Origin: Glomus cerebriforme
Taxonomy: Eukaryota; Glomeromycota; Glomeromycetes; Glomerales; Glomeraceae
DNA: 13,233 bases
Direction: 5' to 3'
Assembly: GCA_003550305.1 (NCBI GenBank)
Contig: QKYT01000134.1
Span: 2,148-15,380, forward strand
A program made the translations under genes and the position numbers. The notes below the pieces were generated by a model. The model saw only the letters and a program-made list of their open reading frames with translations, was not told where the DNA came from and did not search any database. Positions 1 to 7,536 of the stretch are shown here, one piece after another. Position 1 is the first letter of the stretch, and every line of letters begins with the position of its first letter.

Positions 1-283
1 AAAAAAAAAATTGCAGTTCAATTAGTTTAGAAAAGCGAAAAAAATTACAATGAAAGTTAAAAAGCTAATGATAAACAGAATTTTAAATTGTAATGGCTAA
101 ATAAGTTCTTGAAAATAAAAATATAAAAAAAATTCTATGTAATATAACAATAAAATGTAAGCAATAACTATTCAATGTTGACATTTGTTTTAAATATTTT
201 CTTTACATTTAGGCTCACTACTTTGATCTAAATAAAAAATCAAATTAATATATCAAGTATAAATAAGTAATGTATATAAAGTT
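1..283. other. AT-rich 3' flank of the kinase gene
   Basis: Very AT-rich sequence downstream of the kinase stop codon. I see no coding potential, no clear polyadenylation signal on the minus strand, and no repeat shared with the rest of the window. Confidence 0.5.
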
Positions 284-3200
284 TTAAGTTAATTTGCCAT
301 CATTGAAATTCAATTGAGAAAAATCAATTCGTAAAGATTCTAATAAAAAATATTAGTGTTAGTAGTTTTTTTATTAAATTATTGAATTTTAATTATGATG
401 TAATACCTGAAAATTCCTTGCTTATTATATTATCATTGTGTTCATAATAATCATCGGAATTTTTTGGTTCAGAAAGATTATTGAAATTAAATAATCTACT
501 TATATAAATGGCTTCAAGATGTGTTTCATATAATAAACTAGTTGAAGATACACTGCTAGTTGATAAATTATTATTGATTTCTTCTGCTTCTTTAATTTGT
601 TTTACTAATTCTGTTTGTTTATCAAAATTTGAACACCAAGTATGTAAAATATCTTCAATTTCTTCTGCTGTTGGTCGATTTAGTGAGTTTGCATCTAAGC
701 ATCTTTTAATTAAGTGAATGATTAATTGTGGTACTTTAATATCAAACCTTGGTCTAAGTCCTTGACAAATTTTCATTGCTAAATTATTATCATGGTTTGT
801 ATCATGATACGGAGGTAATCCAGAAATTATCTCATACATAATTATACCAAAGCTATAAATATCAGCAGCTTTATTATGATTTTGTCCTCGTAATAATTCA
901 GGAGCTATATAAGGTAAAACACCATATATGTTGTTTTTTGGATTTTCGAGTGCATTATAGTCTGCAGGTTTGCATAATCCCATATCAGCAATACAAATTT
1001 TATTTCTAAGCTTTAATATATTGCCAATATGTAGATCTCGATGAATTAATTTTTTTTTATGAATATTTGCAAGTCCAGATGCAATAAAAAATAAATATTC
1101 AATTTTACTTTTCCAAGTTAATTTATTATAATATGTATCTAAATAATTTCGCAAACTACCATGATCTGCATATTCCAAAACCATCATATAATTTTTCGTT
1201 TTTGGATCTTGAGTTATTCCATAAAGTTTAATTATATAATAATTCTCCATTTTATGATGTGATATGATCTAAATATAAAGTTAGATTAGTAACAATTAAA
1301 ATTATTAGAAATTTCATAAAATAATAAATTAATTATACCTCATTCATAAATTCTAATGTAACATTTTTTGAATTGTGTAAACTTTTCAAAGCTACAAACA
1401 TGTCTTGATTTATTCTGTACCAATTTTGATTTTTATAATTCCAATCACTTATATGTCCATCAATCCAATTTGCTTTATAGACTTTGCAAAATCCGCCTTT
1501 TGCAATATATTCAATATTATAGAATCTATTATAAGGTATCCATTCTAATATATCTGATGCTCCATATTTAGAATGTACTGATAATTGAGTATCTTGAATA
1601 ATTTTGTCAATATTATTATTACCACTAGTCCAATTTATAAAATTGTGCTCAAACCGTTTTGCAATACATATGTAATTACAATTTTCGCACATCATATCAC
1701 TTGTATATAAATAATTTTCATTTTCTGGAAATTTTAAAACAATTATATAGTTTTTTGTCTTTGGGTCTTGAGTTATACCATAAAATTTAATAGTAATAGA
1801 ATATTGACTACTCATATGATATGACGTAATCTTTATAAATAATAAAAATGAAATAAGTTAGGATAAATTAAAAATTCAAAATTTTCAAGTAATAAATCGA
1901 TATACCTCATTCATAAATTCCAATGTAATATTTGTTGAATTGTTTAAACTTTTCAGAGCTACTAATTCATTTTGACTTTTTCTTTTCCAATTTTGATCTT
2001 TATCATTCCATTCATTTATATATCCATCAATCCAATTTGCTCTAAACACTTTACCAAACTTACCTTTTGCAATATATTTAATATCATAAAATCTATTAAA
2101 AGGGATCCATTCTAATATATCCGATACTTTACCTTTAGAATGAACTGATAGTTGAGTATCTTGAATAAATTTATTAATATCATTATTACCACTAGTCCAA
2201 TTTGTAAAATTGTGCTTAAAAGATTTTGCAATACACATATAATTGCAATTTTCACATATCATATCACTTGTATATGAATAATAATTTTCATTCTTCATAC
2301 ATTGCAAAACCATCATATATTTTTTTGTTTCCGGATCTTGAGTTATTCCATAAAATTTAATAATTTGAGGTGGATTACTTGATAATTTATAATATAATGT
2401 AATCTACATATGAGAAGTATAAATATATTAAATAAATTAATAAATTAAATATCAAATTTTCATTAGATAGTAAATTAATTATACCTCATTCATAAATTCT
2501 GGTGTGATATTTTTTGAATTATTTAAAATTTTCAGAGCAACAATCATGTTTTGATTTATTCTGTGCAATTTATTATGCCACATAATTATATACCCATCAA
2601 TCCAATTTGCTCTGTACATTTTGCAAGATTCACTTTTTGTAATATTTTTAATATCATAAAATTGATTGTGAGGTATCCATTCCAATATATCTGACCTCTT
2701 ACCTTCAGAATGAACTGATAATTGAGTATTTTGAATAAATTTATCAATATCATTATTACCACTAGTCCAATGTTTGAATTTTTGTTGATAAAGGCTTGNA
2801 TAACATATAACATCACATTTTTTACATATTATATCACTTGTATATGAATAATATTCATTCTCCATATATTTCAAAACCATCATATAATTTTTTGTTTCCG
2901 NATCTTGAGTTATTCCATAAAATTTAATAATTTGAGGTGGATTACTTGATAACTTATAATACAATGTAATCTACATATGAGAAGTATAAATAAATTAAAT
3001 AATTAATAAATTAAATTAATTAAATTTCAAATCTCATTGAATAATAAATTAATTATACCTCATTCATAAATTCTGATGTAATATTTTTTGAATTATTTAA
3101 ACTTTTCAAAGCTACAAACATATTTTGATCTTGTCTTTCCCAACTTAGATTTTCATAATCCCATTTAGTTATAAATCCATCAATCCAAATTGCTCTGTAC

Positions 3201-3469
3201 AATTTAAAAGGTTCATCTTTTACAATATTTTCAATACCATAAAATCTATCATAAGGAATCCATTCTAATATATCTGACGCTTTAANTTTAGAATAAACTT
3301 TAGAATGAACTGATAGTTGAGTATCTTGAATAAATTTATCAATATCCTTATTACCGCTAGTCCAATTATTTAGATTTTGTTGAAAATGTCTTGCAATACA
3401 TATATGGTTACATACTTCACACGGTTTAATTAACTTTGCTTTTAAATCATTATTAATAAAAGAATCCAT
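284..3469 (-). CDS. TKL-type protein kinase with four tandem partial N-lobe exons and one C-lobe
   Basis: Predicted six-exon gene: join of 3059-3469, 2485-2970, 1906-2403, 1339-1830, 407-1268 and 284-339, read on the minus strand, giving 934 aa. All introns are GT-AG and 67-88 bp long; the first four are phase 0 and the last phase 1. The start is the ATG at 3469 in a good context (TCAATGG); the stop is TAA at 284-286. Exons 1-4 each encode a C-x2-C-x4-C-like segment (one Cys changed in exon 2), a WTSGN...DTQLSVHS linker, ILEWIP, a glycine-loop region, ANWIDG, the VALK lysine, and end at FMNE, the probable helix-C Glu. Exon 5 holds the hinge, HRDLHIGN (about 705-712), DMG in place of DFG (724-726), APE (751-753), DIYSFG and RPTAEEI. 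A family-typical tail ending in LRIDFSQLN-like sequence is split over exons 5 and 6. Family knowledge: a Ser/Thr-type signalling kinase, probably cytosolic. Substrate unknown. The joined model is inferred from splice signals and is not transcript-proven. Unknown bases lie at 2799, 2901 and 3286. Confidence 0.8.
1339..1905 (-). repeat. Kinase cassette repeat unit 3 (intron 3 plus exon 4)
   Basis: Third tandem unit, next to the C-lobe exon: a 75-bp intron (1831-1905, donor GTATATCG, acceptor TTATAAAG) and a 492-bp, 164-codon phase-0 exon (1339-1830). The exon has a largely intact glycine loop (IAKGGFCKVY), the VALK lysine (about 614) and terminates at the helix-C Glu (about 629). Because it splices straight into exon 5, this copy is the best candidate to complete the functional kinase fold. 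Its first residues (ITSYHMSSQYS) differ from those of exons 2 and 3. Confidence 0.78.
1906..2484 (-). repeat. Kinase cassette repeat unit 2 (intron 2 plus exon 3)
   Basis: Second tandem unit: an 81-bp intron (2404-2484) whose acceptor end, CTTCTCATATGTAG, matches that of intron 1, and a 498-bp, 166-codon phase-0 exon (1906-2403). The first 13 residues of the exon are identical to exon 2, so these two units appear to be the youngest pair. The exon has a near-intact glycine loop (IAKGKFGKVF, around residues 411-420 of the joined protein), the VALK lysine (about 450) and FMNE at its end. There is no in-frame stop between acceptor and donor. Confidence 0.8.
2485..3058 (-). repeat. Kinase cassette repeat unit 1 (intron 1 plus exon 2)
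   Basis: First of three tandem units on the minus strand: an 88-bp intron (2971-3058, donor GTATAATTAA, acceptor CATATGTAG) and a 486-bp, 162-codon exon (2485-2970). The exon begins ITLYYKLSSNPPQIIKFYG, continues through the hinge and the Cys-rich segment, and ends ITPEFMNE. Both borders are phase 0. The glycine loop is degraded (ITKSESCKMY), but the VALK lysine remains. One of the Cys-rich positions differs, and two residues are unreadable because of N bases. The donor-to-donor distance to the next unit is 574 bp. Confidence 0.8.
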
Positions 3470-4018
3470 TGAGACTTTTTCAAACTATAAATGAATTCAG
3501 AATAATTTAAGTATAAAAAGAAGAAATTTATAAATTTGTATTGTGTGACAAATTCGGCATTTATTAAAATTATGCAGATCTTGTGATCATATCGGGCTAT
3601 TAATGATGTATCCCGGGAGTAATTCATCATTTATGTCGATCAGGACTGCAGCTCACGTGAATGGTGGCTTATTAGTTTACTGCAAATTCAACATGGTGAC
3701 GATTTTTCGAGAGTTCTTCCATAGTTTTAATCTTTTATGAAATCAATTCTATAACTAAAAAGAAAAAAAAATTAAATGTGAAATAAATGATTCTTATGGC
3801 AGATAATATATTATTGATCACAGTAATTTGGGCCACAAATAAGTATATTCAGTAATGGTCAAATTCATAGTTCCGGTCCGAATTATGATACTTATGTATC
3901 GTGAGTTCATATGACAGCTATCTGCAATAATAAATGTAAAAAAATAATCATTTTATAGATCAAAAAAAAAAAAATTGATTTAACTCTACTTCTGATTGAA
4001 TGATCAACTTAATAGTGT
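3470..4018. other. Upstream region of the kinase gene, no gene seen
   Basis: This stretch should contain the promoter and 5' leader of the minus-strand kinase gene. TATA-like AT runs and a pyrimidine run lie at about 3490-3535, but none is distinctive enough to call. A CACGTG E-box-type palindrome is at 3654-3659 and CCCGGG at 3612-3617. The 62-codon minus frame around 3442-3630 overlaps exon 1 in another frame and has no protein-like character. Confidence 0.4.
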
Positions 4019-4171
4019 TGTAGCCTATGTCACAAATCCGACTTGGAACCAAGATAGTCAGATTTAAAATGTTTAACATCCAAAATTATCACCTAAGACT
4101 GGGTTAATTTGGAACATGGTCAAGTTTTGGATATAAGATTTTCCTAAGTTTGATTTGGGACTTGGGCTACA
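4019..4171. mobile_element. Small inverted-repeat element (MITE-like), 153 bp
   Basis: The ends are imperfect inverted repeats of about 31 bp: 4019-4049 (TGTAGCCTATGTCACAAATC and on) and the reverse complement of 4141-4171 (TGTAGCCCAAGTCCCAAATC and on). Roughly 25 positions match, with one gap. The interior has no ORF. A second, weaker inversion GTTGTAG/CTACAAC sits just outside. No certain target-site duplication is visible, so the superfamily is not assigned. Confidence 0.6.
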
Positions 4172-4610
4172 CATAATCTACAACAAAAATAAATAATAAA
4201 TAAATAATTTTGTAGTTATTTTTAATTATTTTTAAAATTCGTGGAATAAGAATCCAAGGAGAATTTGTCCAAAATTTCAGGCTCCTCCATGGTTAGAGCA
4301 TCCGTTGCTTCTGCAAACGGATCCGGAATCCACTAAAAATACCTGGGAAGTTGAATGTTTATCTTTATAAAAAAACTAAATAAACTTAAAACTTGTACAT
4401 TTTTCACATTTAACATATATACTTTATATAACGTTTCTAAACTACTTTAAATTATAAAGAAAGAAAGTTTGATAATTCTCTGGCCCTACCAATAATGGAC
4501 TTACTAGAAGTGTACTATGCTCCTCCCTTCGCATAGCACCATGCCATTCCACAACCAACCAGCTCTATCGTGAAACTGAAGCAATGAATAAGAATAGGGA
4601 TAGGATAAGG
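4172..4610. other. Non-coding stretch with a tRNA-like hairpin and a C-loop hairpin
   Basis: No gene seen. At 4300-4322 a 7-bp perfect stem (ATCCGTT/AACGGAT) follows a box-A-like TGGTTAGAGC (4290-4299) and precedes a box-B-like GGATCCGGAATCC (4319-4331). This could be a decayed tRNA-derived SINE head, but no acceptor stem closes. A second hairpin, CTATGC (4515-4520) with GCATAG (4531-4536), has a 10-nt pyrimidine-rich loop and resembles the one at 5250-5283. Confidence 0.35.
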
Positions 4611-5181
4611 TAGGTTTGAATCGTCGTGCGTTCCAATCAAAAATCCCAGATAGTTATCCTGGGTAGAGTTCAGAACCGGTTTCGTTTTTTGAAACCGGTT
4701 TGCTTTTTAAATTATAACCAAGTATGATTTTATTTATTGATTCTGGCTCAAACTGATTAATCGGATAAATTAAACTGATCACAACTGATCACAATTTATT
4801 AAGCCAGTGCCGATTATATAGACATTCGGTCCAAACAGTATTGGTAAATGACCTGTAATGACCCTAAATGACTCCGAATGATATCAATTTTTACTATAAA
4901 TTTTAAGCATAAATGACTAAAAGAAAAATATCAAATGTCCCAAAATTTGCCATCAAACGATTAACCGGTTAAAACCGATTTTATGAACCGGTTCCAAACT
5001 CTAATCCTGGATGAATGGATTTAATGGGATTTTTGACAAGTTATCCCAGTTTCCCAGATATATCCAAGGTACCTTTAGACACGAACTACTACCCTGGATG
5101 TATCCAGAGTAACGTTAAAATCCCGGGTAAGCGTCCAGGATAACTACCTGGGACTCTTGATAAAACGGCACTTCATACCTA
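4611..5181. mobile_element. Outer inverted-repeat element, interrupted by a nested element
   Basis: The best-conserved arms are 4636-4662 and 5135-5161: 24 of 27 positions match as inverted repeats (core TCCCAG.TAGTTATCCTGG). Weaker matching extends outward to about 4611 (TAGGTTTGAA) and 5181 (TAGGTATGAA on the opposite strand). Degenerate copies of the TCCCAGATA/ATCCAGG motif recur inside the right half. Removing the insert at 4664-5003 and one copy of its target duplication would leave about 223 bp, a typical miniature-element size. No ORF and no clear flanking duplication. Confidence 0.6.
4664..5003. mobile_element. Nested hAT-like miniature element, 340 bp
   Basis: The ends are inverted repeats: TAGAGTTCAGAACCGGTTTC at 4664-4683 against TAGAGTTTGGAACCGGTTCA read on the minus strand from 5003, 16 of 20 matching. 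The flanks are ATCCTGGG (4656-4663) and ATCCTGGA (5004-5011), a target duplication matching at 7 of 8 positions. An 8-bp duplication with TAGAG-type ends fits the hAT superfamily. Further AACCGGTT/ACCGGTT motifs occur in subterminal positions. No transposase ORF, so it would be non-autonomous. It lies inside the left arm of the outer element. Confidence 0.7.
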
Positions 5182-5220
5182 GAGATAGGGATAGGGATTG
5201 GGTTGGGGATGGGTTAGGTT
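5182..5220 (+). other. G-rich tract, G-quadruplex candidate
   Basis: Five G runs (5188-5190, 5194-5196, 5200-5202, 5205-5208, 5211-5213) are separated by 2-3 nt loops, meeting the usual G3+ loop 1-7 rule. It sits immediately outside the right end of the outer inverted-repeat element in an otherwise strongly AT-rich region. A weaker GGGATAGGATAAGGTAGG tract lies at the left end (about 4598-4614). Confidence 0.6.
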
Positions 5221-5249
5221 AATTGGGCTTACCATAAGATAAGCATGCT

Positions 5250-5283
5250 ATGATGCTATGCCCCCGCCCACGCATAGCATCAT
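5250..5283. repeat. Perfect 12-bp-stem hairpin with C-rich loop
   Basis: ATGATGCTATGC (5250-5261) and GCATAGCATCAT (5272-5283) are perfect reverse complements around a 10-nt loop, CCCCGCCCAC. The hairpin at 4515-4536 shares the CTATGC/GCATAG core and the following CAYCATGC in the same orientation. The pair therefore flanks the nested elements about 70-75 bp outside each end. Confidence 0.6.
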
Positions 5284-6494
5284 GCTGATCTGCAAAAATA
5301 CCCAAAAAATAAAATAACAATAGAGTACTTTAATACTTACTGTAGGTTTCATAGTAATCATCATGTTTATCATCCTGCCATTGCTTCTTTAGTTGCCTTT
5401 TACAGTTATCCTTGACAATCGTTTACCAGTTTAACCACTAGGCTATTTAGTGATCTGTATAATTTGAGTTCGTTAAAGAGATGGTGTTAAAAGAAATGTT
5501 ATACATAATGCGCATAGCTCTACTCTCTACTTTTATGAGCCAAAGTAGAAAATAATCGGACAGTTTTGGATGTTAAATATATTTTAGAAGAAAATGTTTT
5601 AACATGTTGATCTTTAAAAAATTATTTCTTGAAACTAGGATCAGTATTTATATAATTTATGAAATTTTTATACTGTATAATAAAAACATTATGAATCAAT
5701 TTTAGTCATAATAGTCATAATAGTATTTTTTTTTGCGCAGTTAATTTAAACACGTGAATTTGTCAAATCGAATGATGACCCTCATAATATAGTCGGTCAA
5801 CTGACAAACTTTTGAAGCAAATATTAATTATTGGAAAAACCAAATATTAATGGGACTGATTTTTTACGTATCACATAATACATGAATTAATTAAATTATG
5901 ACGGTCTTTTGATATGACTTTTTTTAATTAATTAGAGTTCCTACTAATATTCTCACGAAAATAACATTGAATATCAAAACGTAATTTATTACAGGAATAA
6001 GAAAATATTTTAAAGTTATTGTGAAAGTGTGCAAACTTTGCAGATATAATTTTCTAATTAATAATAGAAGCATAACATTTGAGCTTAATTTGTACACTCT
6101 CAGAAGTAAAGAATCAAATAATGGTATTAGACTTGCTTTTAGCATAAGCCACTTAACAGGGAATCCTCGCTCACAGGCTCGTATATCACAATATCACACA
6201 AGTGAGAATACAAATAAACCATTTATATATAAAAAAAATAACAGTAAAAAAATATTTATTTATTTTTAAACAATAAATTATGTGAGAAACAAAAACAAGG
6301 GACATTAAATTTATATTTTGAGAAGATTACAGCAGCAAAATTTAGAAATTTAGGAACGTGGGATCAGTGCACTGCAAGACCAGGGCACAATCATTGTCAG
6401 AGGTGTGCCAGGTTATAAGTGTTAATAGTTCATAGAGTTCATTATTTGGCGTAGTATTTTACATTTCTGAAAAAAAAAGTCATATTAATAATTA
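5284..6494. other. Long non-coding AT-rich stretch, no supported gene
   Basis: Only short frames occur. A minus-strand box-A-like TAGCCTAGTGG (5435-5445) matches the RNA polymerase III consensus, but no convincing B box follows. A short minus frame nearby (about 5330-5425) reads KRQLKKQWQDDKHDDYYETY and then stops; it could be a transposon relic. The plus-strand 82-codon frame at 6021-6269 and an ATG-less frame at 6248-6415 are not supported as genes. Confidence 0.4.
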
Positions 6495-6623
6495 CCCGTA
6501 TTTTAAGCATTCTTTGAAAATAAGCACCCCTGGCCTGAATTATGCCAATTTTGACCGGAATTAAGATGCCGGCCAGAATTATGATCGAAAAAGGTGGATG
6601 CTATTAATATCAATAAAATACGG
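6495..6623. mobile_element. Short inverted-repeat element, about 129 bp
   Basis: Bounded by CCCGTATTTTA (from 6495) and TAAAATACGG (ending 6623), which are inverted repeats, with TA immediately outside both ends (6493-6494 and 6624-6625). A TA target duplication would suit a Tc1/mariner-type miniature element. The interior carries CCAATTTTGACCGGAATTA and related GGCCGGAATT motifs that recur at about 10.66 kb. Confidence 0.5.
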
Positions 6624-7131
6624 TATATAGAACTTTACATGAATTGATTTTACAAATTTTATAAATGTGTTAAAATTTTAGTATTTTTACATTATATGAC
6701 ACAATTCATTTTAAAAGAAAGAAATAAAATAAATATTTATTGAATTTAAATGCAAAGAAAAAGAAAAGAAATACAAATAAGAAAGAAAAAAAAACTAGTA
6801 TCAAATATGAAAAGGATGAAAAGAAAAAATTTTTAATGTTCTGATGAAAATAATTGCTAGTTATTCCATATATATAAATATATTATCCGAATTTAGTACG
6901 AATCAGAAAGAAAGAAAATTATTAAACAAAGTGATAAAAAATGCTATTTTTTTTTAAAGAGAAGTTTTTTTTTTTGTTTAGTACGATCTATGAATTTATG
7001 CGAAAAATGTCCTTTTTGAAGATTTTTTTTTTTTTTTTGTGTGAAAAAAAAATATATAAAATTTTGATTTTTTGATGAATAAAATTACAATTGAGCTATA
7101 TAAGAACTGAAAGTAAATTTGAATTTATCAT
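6624..7131. other. Low-complexity spacer before the BTB gene 3' end
   Basis: Dominated by A and T homopolymers and purine-rich GAAAGAAA runs, with a T run of more than 15 bases near 7026-7040. This includes the presumed 3' untranslated region of the minus-strand BTB gene. No ORF or further repeat could be supported. Confidence 0.4.
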
Positions 7132-7536
7132 TTATGACGCTCCTAAGTTAGCATCATAATAAGCTTGACAAATGCTGACCGCCTTTTCATCTAAACCGAG
7201 GAATTTAACATTTTGCCAAACATCAGAATAATTTTCGGGAGTCATAGTATCATACCATTTATCACCATCTCCAAAATATAAATATTCAAGGATCGGTTCA
7301 AAAGTCTCAGGAGAAGGTACATTATTAATTACCACTAGATCACCTTCTTTTACAGTAGCAAAATTTTCTTCAAAGAATTTTGATTGAGAAATAAGGTATT
7401 CCAAATGTACAAAGAAAGATCTATCAATACCATTTACTCGCAATTCGAATGCATGAGATTTATTATTATAATAATTGGATCCTTTTTCGTGTAAAACTTG
7501 AATATAATAAGGAGCTGGAATTCCTGCAACAGACAT
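7132..7536 (-). CDS. BTB/POZ domain protein, compact single-exon
   Basis: An intact intronless frame of 134 codons plus stop. The protein is almost entirely one BTB/POZ-like fold: an N-terminal strand region (about 30-35, FELRVNG), FFVHLEYLISQSKFFEENF (41-59) corresponding to the early helices of the fold, VVINNVPSPETFEPILEYLY (68-87) as the central strand and helices, and NYSDVWQNVKFLGLDEKAV (102-120) as the later helices. BTB domains mediate homo- or heterodimerisation and often serve as adaptors for cullin-3 ubiquitin ligases or as oligomerisation modules. Here no second domain (Kelch, TLDc, ankyrin) is attached, so a specific role cannot be given. The ATG at 7536 is the first Met of the frame, preceded by an A-rich context (GAAAAAATG). 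No signal peptide or membrane segment. Neighbouring sequence is non-coding, so it is transcribed alone. The domain call comes from overall pattern, not from a profile search. Confidence 0.75.
   Translation of the reverse strand: MSVAGIPAPYYIQVLHEKGSNYYNNKSHAFELRVNGIDRSFFVHLEYLISQSKFFEENFATVKEGDLVVINNVPSPETFEPILEYLYFGDGDKWYDTMTPENYSDVWQNVKFLGLDEKAVSICQAYYDANLGAS

Noticed and set aside
393..406. Kinase gene ending at the TAA at 393-395 instead of splicing
   Set aside because: A TCAG/GTATTA donor at 407/406 and a TTATTAG acceptor at 340 join to a family-typical ESLRIDFSQLN tail, so the splice is preferred.
508..717. Plus-strand 69-codon frame
   Set aside because: Antisense shadow of kinase exon 5; composition follows the complementary strand.
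1368..1571. Plus-strand 67-codon frame
   Set aside because: Antisense to kinase exon 4, no independent support.
2586..2816. Minus-strand 76-codon frame
   Set aside because: Overlaps exon 2 in another frame; exon 2's own frame has clear kinase homology.
1333..3469. Four separate small genes or pseudogenes instead of exons
   Set aside because: Exons 2-4 lack proper starts and stops, have matching acceptors and donors and are all phase 0; a single gene explains them better, though transcripts could overturn this.
3442..3630. Minus-strand 62-codon frame upstream of the kinase start
   Set aside because: Overlaps exon 1 out of frame and has no recognisable motif; AT-rich noise.
5924..6269. Overlapping 73-codon minus and 82-codon plus frames
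   Set aside because: No motif, low-complexity ends, and they overlap each other on opposite strands.
6248..6415. ATG-less plus-strand frame reading QGTLNLYFEK (PIP-box-like) then a Cys/His-rich end
   Set aside because: Mildly protein-like and perhaps a transposon relic, but short, without a start and without a recognised family.
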